Shown piece after piece: positions 30,144-36,835 of a stretch of 36,931 nt of DNA. Source of the DNA: a virus; IMG/VR virus record IMGVR_UViG_3300046368_000671, positions 1 to 36,931 of that record; one strand, given 5' to 3'. The notes under the pieces were generated by a model that was not told the origin of the DNA, made no database searches, and saw only the letters and a list, made by a program, of their open reading frames with translations. The position numbers and the translations under genes are program-made. Within the stretch, counting starts at the first letter, position 1. Every line of letters starts with the position of its first letter.

Positions 30144-30515
30144 TTAATAAGAAATTTTTAAGGTCTTTGCCTTCTTGTTTACTTTCTTATCAATAAGGAG
30201 AGTGAGTAACCCATTATCGAATTTAGCAGTTGTTTTTGTTCCATCATAATCAGAACCAACTGTTAATACTAAATCAATATCTTTTACAAAACGAGAAGTA
30301 TCTTCTTCTTTTGTAGATTTGATTGTAATTGTTTCATCAGTAACATCTACTGTAATATCTTTTGGATTGTGTCCAATAGTGTTAACTGTAACTTTTTGTT
30401 TACCATCTTCCAATGTTGTTGCTTCAAATTGTGAATTCAATCTATTAGTTGGTTTTGTTGTGTAGATATCCTTAAAGAAGTTATCTACGAAATTTTCATT
30501 AATTGTGTAAAACAT
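30144..30515 (-). CDS. Small heat-shock protein, Hsp20/alpha-crystallin family
   Basis: 123 residues. The alpha-crystallin domain is recognisable: FEATTLEDGKQKVTVNTIGH, then NPKDITVDVTDETITIKSTK, and KFDNGLLTLLIDKKVNKKAK, where 'NGLLTL' replaces the usual 'nGvL.i.ip'. The N-terminal arm is short (about 28 residues). It prevents aggregation of unfolded proteins; Hsp20 genes are a recurrent part of marine T4-like phages, probably aiding virion folding. The gene stands alone with its own promoter (30560-30590), two operator-like palindromes and its own terminator, so it is separately regulated. The leader has an AAGGAA SD-like sequence. Confidence 0.92.
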   Translation of the reverse strand: MFYTINENFVDNFFKDIYTTKPTNRLNSQFEATTLEDGKQKVTVNTIGHNPKDITVDVTDETITIKSTKEEDTSRFVKDIDLVLTVGSDYDGTKTTAKFDNGLLTLLIDKKVNKKAKTLKISY

Positions 30516-30559
30516 AATATTCCTTTTTATTTTAATTAAACATTCACTTATTATAATAC

Positions 30560-30590
30560 CAAATCTATACCATTATATAAAATATGACAA
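30560..30590 (-). promoter_or_regulatory. Bacteroidetes-type promoter of hsp20
   Basis: Minus strand: TTG (30590-30588), exactly 20 nt, then TAGATTTG (30567-30560), a perfect TAnnTTTG. Unlike the other six promoters it lacks TTTCG before the -7 box. The TTG lies inside the palindrome at 30585-30597. Confidence 0.85.
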
Positions 30591-30597
30591 TTTGTCA
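30585..30597 (-). promoter_or_regulatory. Operator-like palindrome 1 (TGACAAATTGTCA)
   Basis: Perfect palindrome about a central base on either strand (arms TGACAA/TTGTCA), extended by one more base pair on each side (30584-30598). It overlaps the -33 TTG of the hsp20 promoter, a position where a bound protein would block polymerase. Confidence 0.75.
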
Positions 30598-30616
30598 TTA
30601 TAATAATCAATAGTTA

Positions 30617-30629
30617 TGACAATTTGTCA
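30617..30629 (-). promoter_or_regulatory. Operator-like palindrome 2 (TGACAAATTGTCA)
   Basis: Second exact copy of the 13-nt palindrome. Its centre is 32 nt (about three helical turns) upstream of the first, and it includes the TGA stop of the neighbouring gene. Two copies on the same face of the helix suggest cooperative binding. Confidence 0.7.
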
Positions 30630-30959
30630 GTTATCAATTTCAACCTTTGTCAATGAACGATATAAAATTTCTAATTCTTCTTCGGTTGAACACAACCCCA
30701 AACCAAATAAATCAGCAATCTCTACAAAGTATTCTCCTTTTTTAATTCCAAGTTCATCCCACTCATCATCTGCAGAAGAAATTAAAACAGGTGAATTTTC
30801 ATCAGGATTATCTTTCGGAAGGGGAAGTATATAATAACTATATGTGTTTGGTTCTTCGTCAGTACCTCCTTCTGATTCTGTTATTTTTTCCCACCCTTGT
30901 CTTTCAAATGTTTTTTTGGTGATTGGTATGAAAGGAAACTCAATAAAATCTTTAACCAT
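30627..30959 (-). CDS. 110-residue acidic hypothetical protein
   Basis: Begins on a TAATG overlap with the lipoprotein gene upstream. FIEFPFIPITKKTFERQGWE at the N-terminus, an acidic middle (SEGGTDEEPNTYSYYILPLP), then SSADDEWDELGIKKGEYFVE and ADLFGLGLCSTEEELEILYR. Strongly acidic with many aromatic residues, resembling small phage regulatory or DNA-mimic proteins in composition only. The last codon is part of the second hsp20 operator-like palindrome. Function unknown. Confidence 0.72.
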   Translation of the reverse strand: MVKDFIEFPFIPITKKTFERQGWEKITESEGGTDEEPNTYSYYILPLPKDNPDENSPVLISSADDEWDELGIKKGEYFVEIADLFGLGLCSTEEELEILYRSLTKVEIDN

Positions 30960-31405
30960 TATTCTAAAACTATTTTAATTGTATCACTAATTAAATGTTC
31001 TCTAATTGTGCCTGTGAGTATAAGTGTATCACCTACCATTGTTTTAACTGGTCCAATTACATTATTAACTTTACCATCAACAACATAAGATGCCTGATTT
31101 GAAGTTGTAACTGAAACTTCATCTTGTAAATACCATTCGAGGTTACTTTCCCATTCTACCTTCATTGGTTCATCCCAATATATTGTATTACCAACTGTAC
31201 CACTTACTGTGTGGATTGTTTGATGAACATCTTGTCTAAGTTCTAATCGATAGTACCCATTATCATCCATAGGTAATCTACCATCAATTTCTAATGTGGG
31301 TTCTTCAAATAATAAATCATCATCTGTTACTGAACAAGATGATAAAACCATCAGAGTTCCGATAATAAAAATCAAAACTAAGTAATCTAATATTTTATTT
31401 ATCAT
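30959..31405 (-). CDS. Putative lipoprotein, 148 residues
   Basis: The preferred start is the ATG at 31405, which overlaps the TGA of the nucleotidase gene (ATGA). A longer form from 31432 would extend 27 nt further into that gene. MINKILDYLVLIFIIGTLMV, then LSSC, gives a signal peptide with lipobox LSSC and a lipidated Cys at about residue 24. After the Cys the protein is acidic and beta-rich (EPTLEIDGRLPMDDNGYYRL; TVGNTIYWDEPMKVEWESNL; VVDGKVNNVIGPVKTMVGDT), like a small Ig-like domain. It should sit in the inner or outer membrane facing the periplasm or surface. Function unknown; surface exclusion is one possibility. Confidence 0.75.
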   Translation of the reverse strand: MINKILDYLVLIFIIGTLMVLSSCSVTDDDLLFEEPTLEIDGRLPMDDNGYYRLELRQDVHQTIHTVSGTVGNTIYWDEPMKVEWESNLEWYLQDEVSVTTSNQASYVVDGKVNNVIGPVKTMVGDTLILTGTIREHLISDTIKIVLE

Positions 31406-31887
31406 AGTAAGTAATTTAAAATTGAATCCCATGTTGGAAACTCGTTTGGTTTGTTATCGTTTTCCCAATCGTTACCGAATCTTAATAGTTTACCACTAAA
31501 CTCACCAGCACCATTCTTCAATCTATCATCGATTAAGTAATCACCCATCAATAAATCTTTTCTATGAGTGATGAACATTTTTTTGTGGAAGATATCACCG
31601 AAGTAATCTTCTATCCAAAATCTTTTATCTGTGTTTGATTGTGGGTTACCCCATGGAGCTGAAGTAGCTATAAACAATTCATACTTACCACTATCGTGTA
31701 GTTTCTTTACAGCTTCGATGGCTCCTTTCATTGGTGGAGCTATTCTGAATAATCCTTGGATGTGGTCAGGAAAAGTTTCATACCTCCCCTTTAAATGTGG
31801 ATGATTAGTAAACCAATCATCAATTGCTTTACCGAAGTCAACTAAGACCCCATCCATATCAATGTAAACTATTTTCTTTTTGTTCAT
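31402..31887 (-). CDS. 5'(3')-deoxyribonucleotidase-like HAD phosphatase
   Basis: 161 residues. IVYIDMDGVLVDFGKAIDDW at the N-terminus holds the DxDG motif (D10 nucleophile, D12 acid), followed by FRIAPPMKGAIEAVKKLHDS and FIATSAPWGNPQSNTDKRFW (motif II, TSAP), HRKDLLMGDYLIDDRLKNG (motif III Lys and the metal-binding DD) and LLRFG. This is the NT5C family, which dephosphorylates deoxynucleoside monophosphates. It would tune dNMP pools together with ThyA. It is first in its unit with a promoter 20 nt upstream and no strong SD; the stop overlaps the lipoprotein start. Confidence 0.9.
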   Translation of the reverse strand: MNKKKIVYIDMDGVLVDFGKAIDDWFTNHPHLKGRYETFPDHIQGLFRIAPPMKGAIEAVKKLHDSGKYELFIATSAPWGNPQSNTDKRFWIEDYFGDIFHKKMFITHRKDLLMGDYLIDDRLKNGAGEFSGKLLRFGNDWENDNKPNEFPTWDSILNYLL

Positions 31888-31907
31888 ATCATTACTTATT
31901 TACTATG

Positions 31908-31939
31908 TAAATATACGAAATATATTTGAATTGACCAAA
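31908..31939 (-). promoter_or_regulatory. Bacteroidetes-type promoter of the nucleotidase unit
   Basis: Minus strand: TTTGG (31939-31935), 20-nt TTG-to-box spacing ending ATTTCG, then TATATTTA (31915-31908). It lies in the gap after the FG-GAP lipoprotein gene. Confidence 0.85.
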
Positions 31940-31944
31940 CATTT

Positions 31945-33171
31945 TTAGTATTTTTTTCTTATTAATTTATTGTTTTCATTTAATCCCCACCCATTAAAAG
32001 ATGGTGATGTTTGTTGATTCTGTTGTATTTGAAAGTTAACACCTTCTATCATTAGCTCATCGACTCCATCACCATCCATATCTATAAATTTAATCCAATC
32101 AATATCGTAATGGTTTGATACTAAATTACTTTCGTTATCAAAGATATCAGAGGTTCTGTTTACAAAGTTTTTATATCCATTATTTTCATAATACTGAATT
32201 ACATATTTACTTTGATAATTAAAACTACTGTTTATAAATAAATCTAAATCACCATCATTATCATAATCTATAACTGAAAAATCAAGTGTGATATTAGTTC
32301 CATTGTAATCAGAATCTAATACATATGACTCTGTAAACATATCATCATCGCCTGTTCCATAGTGGATAACATGGGTGTTTGATTGCTGTGAAGATGTAGT
32401 TCCATCCATAGATATATGATATCCCATTAATATATCAACATAACCATCATTATTTATATCAATGATTTCTTGTGAAATTCCTTTAGTACTATATGATTGA
32501 TTATACTCATCCCACTCTATCATTGTAGAGGGTAAGGATTTTTTGTTAAATGTGAAATCACCATTACCCATGAAAACATATCCTTTACCTCCTGCAAAAA
32601 TATCTATGTTACCATCATTATCTATATCACCAGCAGTTACACTATGTACCCAATCTCTTTCACCATTAAGAAGTGTAAACTTTGTAAATGTACTTCCATT
32701 GTTTCTTAATACAAATAATCCTCGTGGACTTGTTGTATCATCTGGTGCTTCACTATAAATTATATCCAATAAACCATCTTTGTTTATATCTGATGTTATT
32801 ATTTTTCTAACTCCACTAACTACACCACTATCATTATCTATGTTTAAAATAGATGATATGTAATATCCATTTCCATCGTTGGTATATAACTTAATATAGT
32901 TTGGAGAATTTTCATCTTTACCAATAATATCAACATACCCATCATTATTAAAATCACCATATGCTATACCAACAACCAACATACCATTATCGGATAAGTT
33001 TGTAGTATGGTAATTATAATATCCATCATTGAGTTCATGAGTTTCAAATGATGTATCATATATTTTAAATTCAGATGTAGGTGGGTTTGATTCGAAATCA
33101 ATTGATACAAGTTCTTCCTTCTCACATCCTATAAGAAGAAATGAGAGGAGAACAATAAGTAGGTACTTCAT
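31945..33171 (-). CDS. FG-GAP/VCBS six-repeat beta-propeller lipoprotein
   Basis: 408 residues. Signal peptide MKYLLIVLLSFLLIGCEKEE with lipobox LIGC (lipidated C16), so it is exported and anchored. Six calcium-binding FG-GAP motifs follow at regular spacing (54-64 residues): DFNNDGYVDI (73-82), DINKDGLLDI (128), DIDNDGNIDI (182), DINNDGYVDI (238), DYDNDGDLDL (302) and DMDGDGVDEL (364). Six or seven such repeats form an integrin-like beta-propeller that binds ligands or surfaces. Such proteins are abundant in Bacteroidetes but unusual in a phage. It may have come from a host and may mask or mimic a receptor; inference. It follows the 58-residue gene by 4 nt. Confidence 0.9.
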   Translation of the reverse strand: MKYLLIVLLSFLLIGCEKEELVSIDFESNPPTSEFKIYDTSFETHELNDGYYNYHTTNLSDNGMLVVGIAYGDFNNDGYVDIIGKDENSPNYIKLYTNDGNGYYISSILNIDNDSGVVSGVRKIITSDINKDGLLDIIYSEAPDDTTSPRGLFVLRNNGSTFTKFTLLNGERDWVHSVTAGDIDNDGNIDIFAGGKGYVFMGNGDFTFNKKSLPSTMIEWDEYNQSYSTKGISQEIIDINNDGYVDILMGYHISMDGTTSSQQSNTHVIHYGTGDDDMFTESYVLDSDYNGTNITLDFSVIDYDNDGDLDLFINSSFNYQSKYVIQYYENNGYKNFVNRTSDIFDNESNLVSNHYDIDWIKFIDMDGDGVDELMIEGVNFQIQQNQQTSPSFNGWGLNENNKLIRKKY

Positions 33172-33175
33172 AGGG

Positions 33176-33352
33176 TTATGAATCTTCTTTTATATGAGAC
33201 CTAAATCCTAATACTGGCACATGACCTGTGATTTCAACTTCTCTTTTTCTAATAAATTGTTTAGATACTTTAAGGGTTTCTAAATCAGTTTCATTCATTA
33301 CCCAATCTTTGAATAGGTAAGTTAATAGTTTACTCTTAATAGCTTTAATCAT
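33176..33352 (-). CDS. 58-residue basic hypothetical protein
   Basis: ATG at 33352, stop TAA at 33176. Translation MIKAIKSKLLTYLFKDWVMN, then ETDLETLKVSKQFIRKREVE, ending HVPVLGFRSHIKEDS. It is the first gene after the promoter at 33388-33418 and leads by 4 nt into the FG-GAP lipoprotein gene. The mixed amphipathic helix and regular coding pattern support it. No membrane span. Function unknown. Confidence 0.68.
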   Translation of the reverse strand: MIKAIKSKLLTYLFKDWVMNETDLETLKVSKQFIRKREVEITGHVPVLGFRSHIKEDS

Positions 33353-33387
33353 AATTTTAATTTTTATATTTTAACTTATTTACATAG

Positions 33388-33418
33388 TAAATATACGAAA
33401 AATATTTGATATGACCAA
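33388..33418 (-). promoter_or_regulatory. Bacteroidetes-type promoter of the FG-GAP lipoprotein unit
   Basis: Minus strand: TTGG (33418-33415), 20-nt TTG-to-box spacing ending TTTTTCG, then TATATTTA (33395-33388). It lies between the radical SAM gene and the 58-residue gene; the box ends 35 nt before the ATG. Confidence 0.85.
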
Positions 33419-33440
33419 GCAAAAAGTGAATTATTTTTAA

Positions 33441-34466
33441 TTAAATAAGAACTTTTTTTGTAGTAATTTTATCATGAAATGAGTGAACCACTTTTGGTTT
33501 TCCATGAATTTTGTTTAGCTCTTCTAAAAACTGTTGATATTCTGAATGAGATGGATTGTGTATTTCTTGTTCTTTAAAATTATTTTGTTGTTCAAACTCT
33601 CCCCACTCTACAATAGGATTAAAAAATATAGTAAATCTTTTATTTATTCCTTTCATTATAGAATGTATTAGATTATAAAAGTTTTCCATATCCTTATAGT
33701 TTCTTTGTTGTACTACAAATGAAAATTTAATAGATTTAAGAGTTGGTATTGTTTTTATAAATTCTAAGTTATTCATTAACCTATCCCAATCACCCCCAAG
33801 TCTAACAATATCATAAACTTCCTTTGTACCAGCATCTATTGATATTTCACATTCATTTATATATTTTTGAATTGGGTTTATTAAGTTCCAAGTTTTTTCA
33901 TTCCAAAGTGTACCATTTGTGTGTAAGAATATTGATTTCAATTTTGGAAACTTTGTTGAATCAAACTCTCTCATAAACCTCATCATTGTTTTTGAATAAA
34001 AAGGTTCTGCTCCTCCACATAAGGTTATACCTTGTAATGTATCTCCCATTTGTTCTACAACCTTATCAAGAGTTTTATCCATTTCAATTCTTCGTTCTCC
34101 TACAAAATTTATAAATTCACTTCTACATGATGGGCATCCAAGATTACAAGATAAATCAAATCCAAATACAACCCAATCTGGTTTTGGGTTTTTAAATATA
34201 GGATGTGTTTTTAATTTAAAAGTAGGTGGTATGTTTCCTTTATTAAATGAAGATAAGTGAGGACAAAGATTTTCCTTACAAAACTTATAAGAACCATCCA
34301 ATATTGATTCTCGAATTTCTTTTGATTTTTTATTATAAAAGTTTTCTTTAAAGTTATCAGAATCTTTTACATCAGTAGGTAACCAACCAGGACAACAAAG
34401 AAACTGACCATCGTTTGTAATCTCAGAATAGTTAAATGGTGCACTACATGCATAATCTTTATTCAT
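33441..34466 (-). CDS. Radical SAM enzyme with N-terminal SPASM-like Cys motif
   Basis: 341 residues. The N-terminus ACSAPFNYSEITNDGQFLCC followed by PGWL gives a Cys pattern (C7, C24, C25) of the kind seen in SPASM/twitch auxiliary-cluster regions, with more Cys near KFCKENLCPHL. The radical SAM core has FGFDLSCNLGCPSCRSEFIN, the CxxxCxxC that ligates the 4Fe-4S cluster, followed by ITLCGGAEPFYS (the GGE-like SAM-binding motif as GGAEP), SIFLHTNGTL and CEISIDAGTKEVYD. Members with an auxiliary cluster modify peptides or sugars. Coupled by ATGA to the 2OG oxygenase upstream, which suggests a shared substrate. SAM could come from the phage MetK. Confidence 0.9.
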   Translation of the reverse strand: MNKDYACSAPFNYSEITNDGQFLCCPGWLPTDVKDSDNFKENFYNKKSKEIRESILDGSYKFCKENLCPHLSSFNKGNIPPTFKLKTHPIFKNPKPDWVVFGFDLSCNLGCPSCRSEFINFVGERRIEMDKTLDKVVEQMGDTLQGITLCGGAEPFYSKTMMRFMREFDSTKFPKLKSIFLHTNGTLWNEKTWNLINPIQKYINECEISIDAGTKEVYDIVRLGGDWDRLMNNLEFIKTIPTLKSIKFSFVVQQRNYKDMENFYNLIHSIMKGINKRFTIFFNPIVEWGEFEQQNNFKEQEIHNPSHSEYQQFLEELNKIHGKPKVVHSFHDKITTKKVLI

Positions 34467-34939
34467 AATAATGTTGTTTCCTTTTCTACTTTTCTATAAC
34501 CAAGATATAATCCATATAAATAATCTGATTTTACTGGTGGTCGTTCATGTTCAATAGTACCTCCTTCAAAAAAGTAACCATCTCCCTTTTGTAATAAAAT
34601 TTCAGTTGGTATATCTTTGTAATAAATAAGTAGTGGGTTTGGAATGTTATCAGATTGTCCTAACATAATACTCATTGCACAATCTGCCTGACCATCCCAA
34701 TGTTTATGTAGTACATTTCCTTTATAATATTTTCTAATCCATGCCTGATGTGGTTCTAACTTGTAATCAATATTTGATTCAACCAATGGTGATAACTTGT
34801 AACATAAATCCATAGCTAAATTTGAATTATGTATTATATTAGAACCTACTACTTGTTTATCTTTGTAGTTATAATTTGAATCGAAATAATCGATAAAGTT
34901 AGTACACTCTTCATATGTTAATATGTTTTCAAATCTCAT
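34463..34939 (-). CDS. 2OG-Fe(II) oxygenase (prolyl-4-hydroxylase-like), paralogue
   Basis: 158 residues. AWIRKYYKGNVLHKHWDGQA holds the H80-x-D82 iron ligands, and FFEGGTIEHERPPVKSDYLY the distal H131 and nearby basic residues (R133, K137) for 2-oxoglutarate. It is paralogous to the enzyme at 16305-16802 (shared RKYxKGN, HERPxxKS and final Tyr). ATGA overlaps couple it to the SGNH-like gene upstream and the radical SAM gene downstream, so it most likely acts in the same pathway. It may hydroxylate the peptide or glycan that the radical SAM enzyme acts on; inference. Confidence 0.88.
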   Translation of the reverse strand: MRFENILTYEECTNFIDYFDSNYNYKDKQVVGSNIIHNSNLAMDLCYKLSPLVESNIDYKLEPHQAWIRKYYKGNVLHKHWDGQADCAMSIMLGQSDNIPNPLLIYYKDIPTEILLQKGDGYFFEGGTIEHERPPVKSDYLYGLYLGYRKVEKETTLL

Positions 34940-35553
34940 AACATAGTATTTGAGTTCTTTATTCTATTAATAATTATTTCTGATTTTTTCATATGAGCAT
35001 TCCAAGAATAATGTCCATCTTTTATTTTAAACTTTGTATCTTTTGCTATGGTTTCCAAACTAAACTTTGGATACCAAAAATCAGTATGTTTCCAAAATAA
35101 AGTATTTATATTTTTTGATTTTAAAAACTCAAGAATAGATTTAAACATTTTCTGATAATATTCTAAATGATATTTTTCGTTTGGAACAATCTCATCTAAT
35201 ATAAAATTCAGAGAACTAACATCTCCATTTTTTTGGTATTGTAAATCAATATCATTAATTACATTTACAACATTTCCTTTTTCAAATCTTACAATTCTAT
35301 GTGGTCTTGTATCTCCAACAACAATCCAATCACCTTCTTTAAACTTATCAAGATTACATATCAACTCATACAATATATGTTGATTTGAATTACCTCCCCA
35401 TGCACAGTTCTTTTCAATTCCACCTAAGTATTCTGAAACAATCTCTGTCCATCTTTTACATCCATCTTTATATGTCATCTCATAATATGAATCTCCCTTG
35501 TGGCAGTTATCACCACGAGTAAAAGAATCTCCAAAGAACCAACAAGTTTTCAT
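34936..35553 (-). CDS. SGNH/GDSL-hydrolase-like protein
   Basis: 205 residues. CWFFGDSFTRGDN at the N-terminus (block I, nucleophile S10), AWGGNSNQHILYEL (block with G54 and N55 as oxyanion-hole candidates), WIVVGDTRPHR where block III is expected, and KDGHYSWNAH near the C-terminus with D179 and H181 as the likely catalytic pair. SGNH proteins are esterases or O-acetyl-hydrolases/transferases acting on lipids or glycans. Relatives in phages accompany glycan-active genes. ATGA overlaps on both sides. It is a divergent partner of the next SGNH-like gene. Confidence 0.78.
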   Translation of the reverse strand: MKTCWFFGDSFTRGDNCHKGDSYYEMTYKDGCKRWTEIVSEYLGGIEKNCAWGGNSNQHILYELICNLDKFKEGDWIVVGDTRPHRIVRFEKGNVVNVINDIDLQYQKNGDVSSLNFILDEIVPNEKYHLEYYQKMFKSILEFLKSKNINTLFWKHTDFWYPKFSLETIAKDTKFKIKDGHYSWNAHMKKSEIIINRIKNSNTML

Positions 35554-36176
35554 AATAAATCTGTTTTAGGTGGGTGAGGAGTTTCATCACCTAATCTGTT
35601 TAAAAGTATTTTATAAATATCATAACATCCTTTTGTACCAGGATGCCAATCTCCTTTTGTCTCTCCATTGGATTCATTTTCATCGTCAAGAGTAGATACT
35701 TGTATTAACTCACTAAACTCATCTGATTGTTTATGGAATAAAGTATTCCAAGTAACAAATATGGGTGAATAATTAATTAATAATTCTTTTAGTTTTTTCA
35801 TAAACTTTACTTCATCCCCCAATCCATTTTTTTCCCAACCAACAGCTCTATCTACTTTTATCTTTTCTAAAGTAGGTATTCTATCTTTTTCAAGTAAATC
35901 ACCATAATACCACCATCTACCTTTTTTCTTTGGTTTTGTTTTTCCTCTATAAAGATTTTGTATTCTTGATGGGTCTGACCAATATATTATTATCCTATCA
36001 CCATCTTTATATTCTGGTATATTTCCTACTTGAAGAATTATTCCTATGTTATCACATCCTCTTATTGCAAGTCTTATTACATCATAATGTTCTTCTAAAT
36101 AATCAGTCCAATGGTAAGTAGGAATATCCCAATCCACAAAAGAATCACCACATATGAATAATCTTGGTTTAGGCAT
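35550..36176 (-). CDS. SGNH/GDSL-hydrolase-like protein
   Basis: 208 residues. RLFICGDSFVDWDIPTYHWT at the N-terminus (block I, nucleophile S12), then RLAIRGCDNIGIILQVGNIP (block II/III region with N43) and GDWHPGTKGCYDIYKILL at the C-terminus (D176-x-H178, the usual catalytic DxxH-type end). It is paired with a second SGNH-like protein downstream. By family it would remove or transfer acyl groups. It starts 8 nt inside phoH and ends by ATGA. The surrounding 2OG and radical SAM genes suggest a joint modification pathway. Confidence 0.8.
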   Translation of the reverse strand: MPKPRLFICGDSFVDWDIPTYHWTDYLEEHYDVIRLAIRGCDNIGIILQVGNIPEYKDGDRIIIYWSDPSRIQNLYRGKTKPKKKGRWWYYGDLLEKDRIPTLEKIKVDRAVGWEKNGLGDEVKFMKKLKELLINYSPIFVTWNTLFHKQSDEFSELIQVSTLDDENESNGETKGDWHPGTKGCYDIYKILLNRLGDETPHPPKTDLL

Positions 36177-36834
36177 AAGAGGCTAATAATCTTAATATCT
36201 CATCCAATGATTCGTGTCTATGGTTATCCATTAAACTTACAGCATATACATACTTAGATTCTTTAACCTTTGGTACTTCGTGTATTGCTGAATCATTTGC
36301 AAACTTTAAATCAATTTGATGTGGGTCTCCTGTAAGAATCATAGTTGATTTTTTTCCTAACCTACCTAACACCATTCCAAGTTGTTGTTTAGTTAAGTTT
36401 TGAAACTCATCTACAATCACACAAGCATTATCAAATGTTCTACCTCTAAAGTGAGATAGTGATACTAACTCGATGTTTTCATCTGATTCCATCTTTTGTA
36501 AGATAGTTGGTTTATTATAAACCTTTCTCATATTAGAACGAATAGGTACTAACCATGGCTCCATCTTCTCATCAAGTGAACCTGGTAGATATCCATTATC
36601 TTCGTTTGATACTGTTGGTCTTGTTATAACGATTTGGTTTATCTTACGAGTAAAAAACATATCCAATGCAATCTGTACTGCAAGAAGTGTCTTACCACTA
36701 CCCGCTTTACCCATTATAAAATTATATGGGTGATATAAGATATTAGTCTTTGCCATCTTTTGCTCTTCAGATAGAGTTATTGAAAACTTTATTTTACCTT
36801 TCGGTGCTTGTTTATTAACATTTTGTGTTGCCAT
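36169..36834 (-). CDS. phoH: PhoH-like ATPase
   Basis: 221 residues. Walker A GKAGSGKT (about 42-49), then ITRPTVSNEDNGYLPGSLDE, Walker B VIVDEFQNLTKQQLGMVLGR (about 132-151) and TGDPHQIDLKFANDSAIHEV are the PhoH signature. PhoH is among the most frequent host-like genes in marine phages; its role in infection (RNA metabolism, phosphate response) is not settled. The start is supported by an AAGGAA sequence 5-6 nt before the ATG. The gene follows an incomplete coding frame by 1 nt and overlaps the SGNH-like gene by 8 nt, so it belongs to the same transcript as the downstream cassette. Confidence 0.95.
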   Translation of the reverse strand: MATQNVNKQAPKGKIKFSITLSEEQKMAKTNILYHPYNFIMGKAGSGKTLLAVQIALDMFFTRKINQIVITRPTVSNEDNGYLPGSLDEKMEPWLVPIRSNMRKVYNKPTILQKMESDENIELVSLSHFRGRTFDNACVIVDEFQNLTKQQLGMVLGRLGKKSTMILTGDPHQIDLKFANDSAIHEVPKVKESKYVYAVSLMDNHRHESLDEILRLLASYA

Positions 36835-36835
36835 T

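Noticed and set aside
30560-30629. CIRCE/HrcA element in front of hsp20
   Set aside because: The palindrome TGACAAATTGTCA does not match TTAGCACTC-N9-GAGTGCTAA.
30959-31432. Longer start of the small lipoprotein
   Set aside because: Would put extra polar residues before the signal peptide and overlap the nucleotidase gene; the ATGA-coupled ATG at 31405 is preferred.
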